Source: Aphrophora alni
Taxonomy: Eukaryota; Arthropoda; Insecta; Hemiptera; Aphrophoridae
Assembly: GCA_963513935.1 (NCBI GenBank)
Contig: OY740770.1
Span: 91,776,301-91,840,300 of the forward strand
Direction: 5' to 3'
Length of the DNA stretch: 64,000 nt
Part shown: piece by piece, positions 22,358-32,610 of the stretch
Layout of the letters: every line of letters begins with the position of its first letter
Position numbering within the stretch: position 1 is the stretch's first letter
Program-made: the position numbers and the translations under genes
The notes under the pieces: generated by a model
What the model was told of the DNA's origin: nothing
Database searches by the model: none
The model's input: only the letters and a program-made list of their open reading frames with translations

Positions 22358-23128
22358 TGAGTGTTGATAAATTTAGACGTCTTTTTAAATGACAAAGAGG
22401 GCTTCAAGGACCTCCAGGCGAGGATTTGAACTAACAACGAGTAAAGATTATAATATGAAAAATTAAAAAATACAATATATAGGGAATCCGTCGGAAGACA
22501 TGGACGCAGTCAATTTGAAAACTATGAAAGATATGTGTCTTTCGTCTAATACTGACAAATCAAACTATTATAATGGTCGAGAGAAAATTATTAGTAATAT
22601 AGATTCACCTGAATTTGATAATGATGCCGTTACAAAATTGTATTTTGAAAAGAATTCAATTCCTTATTCAAAAGACCTTCATAAACGAGTGTCTTTTGAA
22701 AATTAAAAAAATAGAAAATATTGGACACCTCAACTTACAACGATGCTGCTAATTTAGCCTATTTAAAACAAAATGTATATATGAAGATACCGGGTAAGGA
22801 AATGCTCTCGTTTGATACTAGGAAAATGGAAAATATAGCAGAATCCGTATCAGATGGCGACTCTGTTAATTTAAGATTTTTAAGACGAACTTAAAACTTA
22901 CCAGTTTTGAATTTAAATAAGAGAAGATTGACTAATATAAAAACTGAGGAAGTCAAAGACGCTGTATCATTAGAAATAGTTTTGCAAAATTTATATTTAT
23001 CATACTTAAGTGATTTGCGAGATAAGTCTAGTACGTCTAGTATGCCTACGGAATACGGGGCTTGGATTAAAGATTTGTGGACAAACCCTGATCCTAATTT
23101 AATTGCAAAGAAAACTTCGTTTCAATAA
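22357..23128 (+). pseudogene. Polinton-like gene 2: fibre-like protein with collagen-like turn and repeated motif
   Basis: Starts MSVDKFRRLFK at 22357, overlapping the previous stop by one base. A GLQGPPGE collagen-like piece follows, then four copies of a motif ending D(A/S)V: IQYIGNPSEDMDAVN, IISNIDSPEFDNDAVT, MENIAESVSDGDSVN and LTNIKTEEVKDAVS. This pattern ('I.NI..P....DAVN') is characteristic of phage and virus tail-fibre or spike shafts. The end reads WIKDLWTNPDPNL. Frames change between repeats, so the gene is broken. Surface-fibre function is inferred from the repeat pattern only. Confidence 0.6.
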
Positions 23129-23147
23129 CATCGGTTTAAGTTTATGA

Positions 23148-23356
23148 GATGATAAACACACCGGTTTATTGTAAGAAACGAGGACAACGACCGCAATATA
23201 GCGGTAGTGGACTAATTGAGAATGTAATTAATAAGGCTATCGATTTTTTTATCTATAGAATTACATCTTCCTGGATATCAATATTGTGGTCCTGGAACGA
23301 ATTTAGATAAGAGATTACAATGGGGAGACCCGGGTATTAATAATATTTTTGGTTGA
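23148..23356 (+). pseudogene. Polinton-like gene 3: remnant of a protein with a parvovirus-type PLA2-like start
   Basis: The first frame reads MINTPVYCKKRGQRPQYSGS; after a shift comes ELHLPGYQYCGPGTNLDKRL and GDPGIN, followed by a stop. The 'YCGPGT.L..R...GDPGIN' pattern is the calcium-loop start of the phospholipase A2-like domain known from parvovirus VP1 and from adintovirus-like elements. The 'D.AC..HD' catalytic helix that should follow is missing, so it cannot be an active enzyme. Confidence 0.55.
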
Positions 23357-23379
23357 TTATTCATTATTACACAAACACT

Positions 23380-24340
23380 TTAGAAACTATTGTTTTTTTG
23401 TTCTAAATCATGTAATGTTAGCTTAGTGTGATAAATTGCTCTCGACAAATTTCCACAAATACAAGGTCCATCAACGCAAGTTTTTGGTTGTTGAGAAGTA
23501 TAAGGACACTCTTCAAAATGTTTAAACTTTCTATCTCCTTTATCAATTTCTTTGTTAAGAGAATATTTATCAATTATTTGTTTTACTTCTAATATATAAT
23601 CATGAATTTCAATACACTTCCGAATGCGATTAATATCTGTTAAACTCTCTATAACACTATTATAAATATCGTAATTAGGATGTTTATTAACCCAATCCTA
23701 CTAATTAGGTCGCAGTGCAGGAGGCGCTTTTAAAACACCTTCTCCAGTCTTAATAATAATAATAATAATAACCCAATCCCACCTGGTCGACTCCATGATT
23801 AACACTGATAAATTATATGGATTTTTTTTTCCAATACCTCCCTCTCCTTTTTTCCAATAAATATTTTTCACAAAATGATTTACTGGTAAGAAAAATTAAA
23901 CTTATTAAACCATTGTTTTCGTTATATTCAGAATGCCTATCCGGTCCATAAATGATAAATTGAGGATTAATAACACAAATCACACCTGTACTGAGATTGC
24001 CATATTAAATTATCTAATATATCATCAGCATCAATAATTAGTTTACAATAACACATACCAATTTTGTAATATCAAAATCATTTTGTATTGCCTTTCTACT
24101 AATACACTCTAGATATAGCCAAGTTGTTTTATCTATATAATAAAATGCTTGTGCTACAACAAAATTATGTGAATATGCAAATTATGGTACTTCTAGACAG
24201 TTCATAAGTTTAACAAAACTCTCATGTTAAATTGTTTAAATCAATATTTAAGTAGTCAAAATTTTCTACCTTATCCTACTTTATTTTCATCAATAATGTT
24301 TTATAATTAGTTTTTTAAATAATTGCAAATAGTTTGAGGT
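23380..24340 (-). pseudogene. Polinton-like leftward gene, Cys-rich C-terminus, frameshifted and interrupted
   Basis: Read leftward: NFVVAQAFYYIDKTTWLYLE, then FIIYGPDRHSEYNENNGLI and FLTSKSF, an interruption by a small retroelement piece at 23699-23768, then NYDIYNSVIESLTDINRIRK, and an end with HFEECPYTSQQPKTC, VDGPCICGNLSRAIYH. The closely spaced C/H residues suggest metal binding. I do not recognise the family. Multiple stops interrupt the frame upstream of about 23990. Confidence 0.5.
23699..23768 (+). mobile_element. Short 3' end of an I-like non-LTR retrotransposon
   Basis: About 70 bp ending in six or seven TAA units, flanked by an exact 11-bp duplication TAACCCAATCC (23688-23698 and 23769-23779). 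A (TAA)n tail plus target duplication is the hallmark of I-clade elements; this copy is extremely 5'-truncated. Confidence 0.75.
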
Positions 24341-24414
24341 ATAATTAATTTATCTATTTCCGTATAATCGAATTGATATCAAATCATTTGCGAAAAACAA
24401 ATTAAATAAAGTAA

Positions 24415-24744
24415 TCATATTATATGTAAAATATTTTCACATAATGTATAAAATTTATCATAGTCTTCATTAGGCACTGACGTATATTTATAATGTATTA
24501 ATTTACACACAAACGCACATCTCTTATTAAATTGATTCCATTCCTCAAACGTAGTTTCTAATGAACACAAATTATAACATTCCACTATTGTATATTCATA
24601 ATTCTCGTAACCTTTTCTTTTAAAAATATCGAACAATTCATCGGGTTTATACCCGGCTTCGAGATATAAATTAACTTTATCTCGAAGCGTATATAAATAT
24701 TTTTCAATTGCACTAAGTATTGGATAATAATCTAATAAAGACAT
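24415..24744 (-). CDS. Polinton-like leftward ORF, 109 codons, unknown
   Basis: Intact frame beginning MSLLDYYPILSAIEKYLYTL, with a mid-part PDELFDIFKRKGYENYEY and four Cys scattered in the second half. Predicted soluble and mainly helical by composition. No family recognised. It is one of the few unbroken frames in the element and is preceded by a gap of about 195 bp from the small ORF at 24939. Confidence 0.5.
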   Translation of the reverse strand: MSLLDYYPILSAIEKYLYTLRDKVNLYLEAGYKPDELFDIFKRKGYENYEYTIVECYNLCSLETTFEEWNQFNKRCAFVCKLIHYKYTSVPNEDYDKFYTLCENILHII

Positions 24745-24938
24745 CGACTAGAACTGTTTATTAACCATTCAGCTTTTAAAACCGGTCTAGAGAATTACGG
24801 AGTAATTTATAGATTCACACAAACTAGTTTTCTCACCTAGCAGTGGCGCTTTATAAACGTGCAATGAATAAAACCGGTTTATTGCAGAAAATGTTTATAC
24901 AGAAGCTATCAATTATAGAAGACTCCAGTCCTTGCTAC

Positions 24939-25058
24939 TCAGGCCTTGATGGACTGGTTTATTTTTTCAAGAATATTGATAACCAAATCTTCTTCTAAAC
25001 TCTTTATCGATGGTATTAATATATTTTTTAAAAATTCAGTCCGTTTATCTATATCCAT
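24939..25058 (-). CDS. Polinton-like small leftward ORF, 39 codons
   Basis: MDIDKRTEFLKNILIPSIKS, followed by an acidic, helical end and a stop. Its ATG directly abuts the TAG of the upstream membrane-protein ORF, suggesting a co-transcribed pair. Function unknown. Confidence 0.4.
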   Translation of the reverse strand: MDIDKRTEFLKNILIPSIKSLEEDLVINILEKINQSIKA

Positions 25059-25310
25059 CTAAACAAAATTATAGTTATCAATATTATTGTCCATCAAAAT
25101 TAATGGATATAATCCTATGTTAGTTAAATTAACTCTTAAATCATTTGTTATTATAAAAGTAGTGTTTAAATAATAAATTGATGAATCCTTCTTCTCTTCT
25201 ATTTGAGTATATTTAAATCTTATCTGTAAAATAATTATACACGTCGTAATTACAGTAAAAACACTAACACTTGTAATGATAATTTTATTTTTAACCGAAA
25301 ATACATCCAT
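25059..25310 (-). CDS. Polinton-like leftward ORF, small single-pass membrane protein, 83 codons
   Basis: After MDVFSVKNK comes a hydrophobic segment (IIITSVSVFTVITTCIIILQ, residues about 10-29) long enough for one membrane span, then a basic RFKY and a hydrophilic tail with NTTF and NLTN, two potential N-glycosylation sites. Small membrane proteins are common in Polinton and adintovirus genomes, but no specific family was recognised. The unbroken frame next to the right inverted repeat would be the first gene of the leftward unit. Confidence 0.5.
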   Translation of the reverse strand: MDVFSVKNKIIITSVSVFTVITTCIIILQIRFKYTQIEEKKDSSIYYLNTTFIITNDLRVNLTNIGLYPLILMDNNIDNYNFV

Positions 25311-25534
25311 TTTTTAATATTCCTATTATAACTATATAAGCATGTTAACACCTTTCATTTGTCTGACAACTTAGTCGCGATTATGAGTGTTTATGTATTG
25401 GCTCATATGTTTTTATTAAAATATCACATTCATCTACTTCTCTGAAAAAAAGATTCTTCCACTAAACTAGCACAACAATAATGAAAACATTATCTAAGAA
25501 AAGAGAAAGGGAAAAGGAATAACATATTCTAATA

Positions 25535-26388
25535 TCGGGAGTCTTAATACCATAAGAGAATCAACATCATTTCTAACAATTTTATCCTAGGTGAAGGAAA
25601 AAACCAATAGCCTACTAGAAACCTCCCAAGACTTATAATAACCGTGTATCCGTGATCTTAACTCTTGTGATATCTTTTGCAATCATTATAATGATGGTAG
25701 TGATGATGTCACAAATTCCCAGAGAGAGAAAGAGACCATTCATAAAAAAAAACAAAAAAAAACAACTAACGGAATGTGGAATGTGGAAACAACCTTATCT
25801 GTCTGTCTAGTCTCTGTTTATGTCTGGAATGAGGTAATGACCTTGTCTCTGGAATGGGTACAAAACAAACATGACAATCAAAACATAAATAACAACACTA
25901 CTTCACAACCCCATTCATAAACAAAGAATGAGGTAATGACCTTGTCTCTCTGGAATGTGTGTGTACAGTATAATAATCAAAATAAATAAAACAATGACCC
26001 CTTGTCTCGGGAATGTGGAAATGACTGTAATCAATGTGTTGGAAATACTCCCCAATGGGGAAATTATATCCATGAATCATATGTCTAGGAATGTATGGAA
26101 TGCGGAAATATGATCACTCATATGTCTGAGAATGTGCTAACCATTGGAATGCGGAAATAATATGCGTGACTCATATGTCTGAGAATGTGGAATTTGCTAA
26201 TTAATATGCAGGAATGTGATCAATTAGCTAATTTATATGCAAAAATGTGGTTAATGAGCCAATTTATATGCAGGAATGTGGTTTTAATGAGGTGATGTGC
26301 TAGGACTGGCATGGAATGGAATGCAGATGTGTTGGGAATGTCATGGAATGGAATGCGGATGTGCTGGGTATGGCTTTACATTACTACT
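25535..26388 (-). repeat. Right terminal inverted repeat
   Basis: Mirror of the left repeat from ATGCGGATGTGCTGGGTATG outward to GGCTTTACATTACTACT. Differences are spread throughout, so the copies have diverged for some time. Confidence 0.85.
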
Positions 26389-26822
26389 TTCGCTAATCAA
26401 TATTTTTGTTTTATTTATTATTTACTTCACTTATGGAAAAAAAAAATTATTAATATAAAGTACAAAAGAAATATATAATTATAATTAACTCTCAAAAATG
26501 TAGCTTCCACTATACTGTACGTGTACAATGTCATCAAAATCTGAATTGTAAGTATTAGCTATGATAAAGTAATGACTAACTATGTTCAATATTGCTAAGA
26601 ACTATTTAATTACAGACTAAGAACTATATGAACTAGTTTAAAATAAAAACAAATACTTATAAAAATACAGAAAAAGTTTTAAATAATACAGAACGTTTCA
26701 TTACAAAATACAGCTGCAAACAGATCATTGATGGAACTGTCGCTAAACCAAGATTCTCGCTATTGCAACATATAGTTATGTGGCATCAGCTTCAAAACTT
26801 GCAAAACAAGTCTTACTGTCTA

Positions 26823-27243
26823 CAGGGTGTTCAGTAATTACGGGATCAAACTTCACCAGGTGATTTTTCTAGTCAAAATATACAAGAAATGTCCTTATAA
26901 AGCATAGTTCTATCTGGTTTAGTTTTCCGTCAGTCTGTCTGTCTGCCATACTAAGTTTTCTAAACTTAATAACTGAAAACCCTTCCGGCCGCCATTTGAA
27001 ACCGGAAGTGATAATTATTTAAAACTTTTTTTAAATATTGGTCTTTATTATACTAACAGGTATGTAAAGTATTAAGTTTATACCTTTAACAACTTCAAAG
27101 ATAAAAATGTTTTAGTAAAAAACAACAGACAGACAGACGGAAAACTAAGCGAGATAGGACTATGCTTTATTAGACATTTCTTGTATATTTTGACTTGAAA
27201 AATCACCTGGTGAAGTTTGATACCGTAATTACTGAACACCCTG
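26823..27243. mobile_element. Mariner-type MITE
   Basis: A 421-bp unit flanked by TA, ends CAGGGTGTTCAGTAATTACG, with inverted repeats about 110 bp long (shared CTTCACCAGGTGATTTTT and ATATACAAGAAATGTCC). No coding content. Confidence 0.85.
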
Positions 27244-27741
27244 TATAAATGTGGCAAATGGTTTAGATATGTAGGATTATAAATACATAAATAGAAAACA
27301 AACAGCTTCAAAATGTAATGTTCTAGCATAATATGCAAGGAAAACGTTATTTATGTTAGAAAAATTGGAGTTCAAAATGGTGATTAGTTTGTTGTTTTTA
27401 ATCAAGTAAAATGTGTTCTTTTTCCTTCAAAATCAATTATGAAATAAAATGTATCCATTTTTTTTTTGTTGATAATGTTCACTGTAACAGATTTACCAGT
27501 GCTGTAGTTATTACTCTTACAAATTGCAGTGTACTCTAAAATAATCAATATTGTAGTTATTGTTTAAAATTCTGATTAAACTCATTTGAAATTAGCTTGC
27601 CATTTACCATGAATCCTATTTTGTTAAATATGTTATTATAAATTGAATATTAAATAATTTTAACCTTTATGTTATTTATGAATCCCTCCCCTCTTTTACA
27701 TAGGATTATGGATTTTAAATTAATTTTGATTATCCTACTAG

Positions 27742-27937
27742 GATAAAAAAAGAAGCATATAAAATCCGAATAGAAAGCAGTCAGTCTCGATCAGTGAAAG
27801 GTAAAGAAACTAAAAAACCGGCAGAAGCTAAGACAAAGAAAGTCAAGAATCAAGATAAAACAAAAGAAGTAGATTTTGGAAAGTACCAACACTATTTTGA
27901 GTTCTCAAATTCAATTAAAAATATTAAGCCTCACCAG
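27742..27937 (+). CDS. SRBD1: SRBD1 exon, Tex linker plus 'YFEFS' motif
   Basis: Acceptor ATCCTACTAG; the first G completes an ATG codon split by the intron; donor CAG/GTACTA, phase 0. A Lys/Glu-rich linker (KGKETKKPAEAKTKK) precedes DFGKYQHYFEFSNSIKNI, corresponding to Tex 'KFRDYFDYSEPLSKIPSHR'. The charged insertion is longer than in bacterial Tex, as expected for the animal protein. Confidence 0.93.
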
Positions 27938-28111
27938 GTACTATAATATTCTTCCTTGCCAATTCTTCTATCTTTCTGTGTGTATTCATTAAACTTAAAT
28001 AAATTGTGATATATTTGATAGTTAAAATATATTATTCTTAGCATGTGTGTTTTTATTTCATGAAAAAAATTATAGGCCTAATTTAAGAAAAGTCATAAAG
28101 ATTTTAATTTA

Positions 28112-29414
28112 CAGTATGCGCCAAAAGAAACAGTACTGAAATTGTAAGATTTTATTTACATAGTTTTACCAACATATACAAGTAAAAGGAAGCAAAACCG
28201 GTTAGACTCGGGTAATAACATGTTCAATATGACCTCCGTTCAGTTTTAGTCAAAACTGGTACCGTTTTTGAAGGTTTTGCATCATTTTGGTGAAGAGGGG
28301 TTGTTTCATGCTCCTTATACACATGGTTATTTTTTCCTGGAGTTGAACAATGGTAGTAGGTGGGTCTTAATAGAAAATCTTCTCCTGCAACATTCCTCAG
28401 ACGTAGGAGTCAGGTGGTGTAAGATCGGGGAGTAGGCTGGGTAAGGAAAGTTTGTTCTAAGGGAGATGATGTGGTTGCCAAAAGTTTCTTGAAGGAAGCA
28501 ATGTTGGTTAAGGCAGTGGGGCTGGTTGCACCATCTTGCTGGAACCCTTGTTTCCACGCACAGGTTTCGGGCACGACAAAATCTCCTGAGGTCTCCTATA
28601 AAACTATCAAGAATGACCTTATATCAGTCTTGATTTACAAGTATGGACCAATTATGCCTCTCCCTGACACAGTGCACCAAATGGTTACACACTTACTATG
28701 CTGTGGCCTCTCTACAACACTGTCATTACGTTCAAACCCAAGAAAACGTGTTGTCTGCTTGTTTATGAAACCATTAAGGTGAACATGACAATTATCTGAA
28801 AACCATACATCACTCAGAAACTCAGGTTCACCATAGCACATTGCTAACATCGAAGCACAGTACTGATCTCTGACGGTTTTGATTATACAGTTCAAAGGTT
28901 GCCTAGTTTGTATTTTGTAGGAAAACCACCATCGTTTTTAAACATTCTTCTCAACGACCTATTGCTTATATTCAGTTTCAAAGATGTTCGGTTTAGGGTT
29001 CTTTTCGGTGACTGTAACATTTGCTCTTCCATGGTTTTCATTTGTACAGACAGTAGTTGGGCGACCTGAATAGTCCTGCTGCATCAAAGCACTACCTGTA
29101 TTTCGAAATTTTTGAACAACACTAATAATCACAGCATTACTAGGCGAGTTTTTGTGAAAATGTTTCTGAAAACGTAATACAGTGTGTGACAAACTTGGCC
29201 CACCCGCACGTCCAATTCCGTATGAGTGAAAACAATGCTCTACGATAAAAGCTTTTGCTGTAGTAGTTAGCACCATGTCAGCAAAAACTAACTTCATATA
29301 AGAAAGAAATAATAATCACGAAGACGCGTGGCAACAATCAAAAGTTGACACAGCTGATCGAGAAGGCAGCTACAGCTGATTCAGTTTCAGTACTGTTTAT
29401 TTTGGCGCATACCG
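28112..29414 (-). mobile_element. Mariner/Tc1-family transposon, inactive, antisense to SRBD1
   Basis: 1303 bp between TA at 28110-28111 and 29415-29416. Inverted ends CAGTATGCGCCAAAAGAAAC and CGGTATGCGCCAAAATAAAC, each followed by AGTACTGAAA. Almost full length, with the transposase spread over three frames. Confidence 0.85.
28327..29297 (-). pseudogene. Mariner-family transposase, frameshifted
   Basis: N-terminal DNA-binding part (28959-29297) contains AFIVEHCFHSYG and VVQKFRNTGSALMQQDYSGR, a helix-turn-helix followed by the usual linker. The middle part (28635-28895) has LSDVWFSDNCHVHLNGFINK, containing the first catalytic Asp, and VTIWCTVSGRGIIGPY. The third part (28327-28557) keeps, in mixed frames, remnants equivalent to 'QQDGAT' and 'FPYPAYSPILHHLTP'. 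Frame changes separate all three, so no enzyme can be made. Confidence 0.8.
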
Positions 29415-30780
29415 TAATTAAGATTTACCGATATACAATATTTTAATTGCGGTATTCTACTTAGCTCGATGTTAGGAAAGCAAGCATGAAATGTTAGCTT
29501 GGAATAGAAAAAAATGCATATTTGATAGTTTTGTGGTACTTATGTAAAATATTGAAACAGAAAACATAACCAGTTAGTATTCATGATAAGATTTTAAATT
29601 ATCATAGTTTTAGTATGTTCACCATCTTCATATATATAGTAATGAGTAATATTTATTTGTTTCCTAAATTTTATTTTAAATATTTATTTCTAGAATCCAA
29701 AGTTACATTAAAATTTTGTGTATAGGTGTTTATAGGAAGAAAGCAAAATTTCTTTTTATGATTTTGTTCTAATCAGAGCACTTTTATTCATCACTACAAA
29801 TGAAAAAAAAAAAAAAAAGAAAAAAAAAAACTTGGTTATCTTGGTGTGTACATTTAAGAAATAAGTTTGTTTTAAATTATTGTTACTATTGTAAAAATGC
29901 ACTTACATAACAAATTTGAAATTAACAATATAGAGCCAATTTGTAGTAAAAAGTCTCTTAGGGGCTCATTTATACTGTAGTTTAAATAATTTTTGACAGT
30001 TCTGTAATATTTAAAAACCTAGACCAAAATATGAAGTTAGAAAAAATACAAAACCATAAAAAAAGTATTTTTATTTTCATTCTTAGATTTAGTAAAATAA
30101 TGAAATTGAAAATTTAGTCTTGGAAAGTAGTTTCAGTTAAAGTTTTCCTGTGGAAAAAGTTATATTAAAAAAAAAAAAAAAATTATAAATTTCCCTTGAT
30201 GTTTTATATAACATTTGATAGTCTGCAAATTATATTTAAAGATTTAAATGTCCATAAAAAATGCTTTGATTCAGTGATTATCTTATTATTTTCAATGTCA
30301 AATTTGATCTAGAATTAATTAGTATGTCCCATTCAGTTGGAATTTATAAATTTAAAAACATTGATTTAGAATTTAGAATTTTAAAATATCAACCTTCTTT
30401 GTAATTTTTTCATGTTGTTTAATAGTGAAAAACCTCTGTCATTTTTTTTTACAAAAAATGAAGAGAAAAAGATAAGATGAATATAAAATAAAGACCCCCT
30501 AGTTCTTGAATACGCTAATAGCGTCAAGGTCAGAAGAAAACAAGAGATGGTCATGAAATTTTATAATGATGTTCAGATTTTACTTTAAAAACTAAACCAA
30601 GGTTCAAATTGTTTTATAAAATTGACTTTTGGTTTAGTTCAGGGTTTTTTGAATGATGGTTTACTAAATTTGCTTCACAATAAAGATTTCAATTTTACAC
30701 ACTCCTAGTTTACACATGAGTATTTCTTATAAATTTAAATTATGAAAAATAGACTTTACTTATAGTTTTCTCTTTGACAG

Positions 30781-30961
30781 GTTCTTGCTTTAAATCGTGG
30801 AGAAAGCCAGAAAGTTTTGTCAGTCAAAGTTTTCATTCCACAATGGTTAATTAACAATCTGGAGCACTTCTGTTTTAACCACTGGCTCAATCAGGGGTAT
30901 ACGTATCCACTAAGGAAGCACATATTTGAGAAAAGCTTTAAAGATTCCTATAACAGACTAA
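30781..30961 (+). CDS. SRBD1: SRBD1 exon, entry to the YqgF/RNase H-like region
   Basis: Acceptor TCTCTTTGACAG, donor A/GTAAAT, ending in phase 1. It begins VLALNRGESQKVLSVKV, the Tex 'ALALFRGEKEGVLRLKL' strand, and ends with a helix (FEKSFKDSYNRL) corresponding to Tex 'DAWKRLLAPS'. Confidence 0.93.
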
Positions 30962-31797
30962 GTAAATTTAATTTTAGATAATAGGTTATAAAATATTTAT
31001 CATTTAAGTTTGAATTTTGCCAGTTTTACATTGCACTACTCTTATTGATTTGCTTTTGTGTTTTACAGTTAATTTGATCCATTAAATGTAGAAATGGCAG
31101 AAATATCCTATATGTATAGTTTTAATTTTAGGGGTGTGCGAGTCCGGATTTTTAAGTTCGAGCCAAGTCTGGGGTAAATCAATCCTAGGCCGAGCTTTTT
31201 CCAAACTTGAGTTTTTTATGAGCTTGAGCATTTTAATGAGCTCGAGCTTTAAACAAGCTCGAACTTTTATCAATCCTTTTAACGAGCTGAAGTTGTTATC
31301 AAGTTGTTATCAGTTGTTTCTGATAAATTTTAGATTAAGTAATAATCTATATAACGTTGACCAGAATGTTTATTGAAACATGTAGCCATTACTATAATAT
31401 AAAGAAGTACTATCGACTTGAAATAAGGTATGTTAATTAATTAAAGTAGTTCTAAGGTAAAACAATGAATATTGAAAACTATTCTTTCTCTTGCACACAT
31501 CTTTAGATTACACTTCTTATCTCCACACCTGTATTCTCATTTTTTTTCTCTATAGTTTTTATTTCAAATTTCTAAACTTTATCTCTAAATGCAAAAGTCA
31601 CTCTCATACACCTTTACATATTAGGAAAATCTTTTTGTAGACTTATTTTGAATTTATCTTATATAGACACGTAATGTTAGTAATTAACATAATCTTTAGT
31701 TGTTTATCTTAACTGCTACTCCAAAGAAAACTTTAAGATATATTATATTTTGTGTGTAAATTTATAAATGCTTTACGTCTGTCACTTAATTTTACAG
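30962..31797 (+). other. SRBD1 intron, 0.84 kb, shortest in the window
   Basis: Holds the GAGCTCGAGC-rich repeat at 31130-31275. The rest is AT-rich sequence with no recognised element. Confidence 0.85.
31130..31275. repeat. GAGCTCGAGC-rich imperfect repeat
   Basis: Begins TAGGGGTGTGCGAGTCCGG and contains several imperfect palindromic GAGCTCGAGCTTT-like blocks spaced about 25-30 bp apart. The start resembles hAT transposon ends, but no matching right end was found. Confidence 0.35.
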
Positions 31798-31941
31798 TTT
31801 TTCCATTCATGGCACGAACCATAAGATCTGAGCTTAACCGAGATGCTGAAATTGCTGCTGTAGAAGTGTTTGCATCTAATTTGAAAAAGTTACTCCTGCA
31901 ACCACCACTACGTGGTTCCACTATATTTGCCATAGATCCTG
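31798..31941 (+). CDS. SRBD1: SRBD1 exon, Tex E/R-rich helix into YqgF domain
   Basis: Acceptor TAATTTTACAG, donor G/GTGAGT, phase 1 at both ends. Translation RTIRSELNRDAEIAAVEVFA, then LKKLLLQPPLRGSTIFAIDP. This is the Tex 'IETEIRRELKERAEEEAI..FAENLRDLLLAPP' helix leading into the 'GIDPG' strand of the YqgF fold, whose Asp corresponds to the first acidic residue of RNase H-like folds. Eukaryotic Tex homologues are not known to use it catalytically. Confidence 0.95.
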
Positions 31942-32610
31942 GTGAGTACTGATTGTAATATGTAGCCTTCATTACACTAACACATAAATATGTGTATAAA
32001 ATGAAAGTTTAAATTCACATTAAATATAATGTTTTACTGGATGGAGCTTTTATTGGTTCCAAGTATGGGAAACATTGAATAATTTCACAAACATTGAAAA
32101 TATTGTGATTAATATTATAGTAAGATTTCATTCTCTGCTAATTTTTATTAAAGAGAATAAACAACATTTATTTTATTGATTAATAAATAATTAGGAAGAA
32201 CAAATTATAAGTAAACTAATAAAATATGCAGTAGATGCATAATTGACCATTTTGATGTTTCTTTATTGAGACAGAATAAGTTTCCTTACTTTAATAGAAA
32301 TAAAATCCATGCATATAGGACCTTAGATTAATAAAGTTGCAAATGCATAGATTTCATCCTGTATTAGGTTAGGTTATCCTCATCTGTTTCCTTAACCAAC
32401 AAACTCAATCAGTCAATCAATCAAAGGTAGCTAAATCTTATAAAGCTATAGGCCTATGTTAGATCTGATCACATTTCCATTGATGCTATATATCTATTCT
32501 ATTTTTTTTAAATGGGTATACATTTATGAACTTTGTAATAATTCTAAAATGTGCTGAAGTTAATTTTTTATTAATTTTATTTTATTAATTTGTTAATTTG
32601 CTCGACTTTA

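Larger units (their letters stand above)
20099..26388. mobile_element. Polinton/adintovirus-like element relic, 6.3 kb
   Basis: Long inverted repeats start AGTACTAATGTAAAGCC on the left and AGTAGTAATGTAAAGCC on the right; Polintons typically begin AG. Flanking hexamers TTCACT (20093-20098) and TTCGCT (26389-26394) match at 5 of 6 positions and fit a 6-bp target duplication. Inside, three degenerate genes read rightward and four reading frames leftward, packed tightly. No protein-primed DNA polymerase, retrovirus-type integrase, packaging ATPase or capsid gene was seen. It is therefore a deletion derivative or a non-autonomous relative, clearly decayed by frameshifts. Confidence 0.8.
17642..27741 (+). 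other. SRBD1 intron, 10.1 kb
   Basis: Holds a perfect hairpin, a 237-bp palindrome with hammerhead-like motifs, a (TA)n tract, the Polinton-like relic (20099-26388) and a mariner-type MITE (26823-27243). 17760-18700, 19255-20090 and 27250-27740 show nothing recognisable. Confidence 0.85.
27938..30780 (+). other. SRBD1 intron, 2.8 kb
   Basis: Contains the antisense mariner relic 28112-29414. The remainder (29415-30780) is AT-rich with A-runs near 29806-29830 and 30168-30181 and no recognisable feature. Confidence 0.85.
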
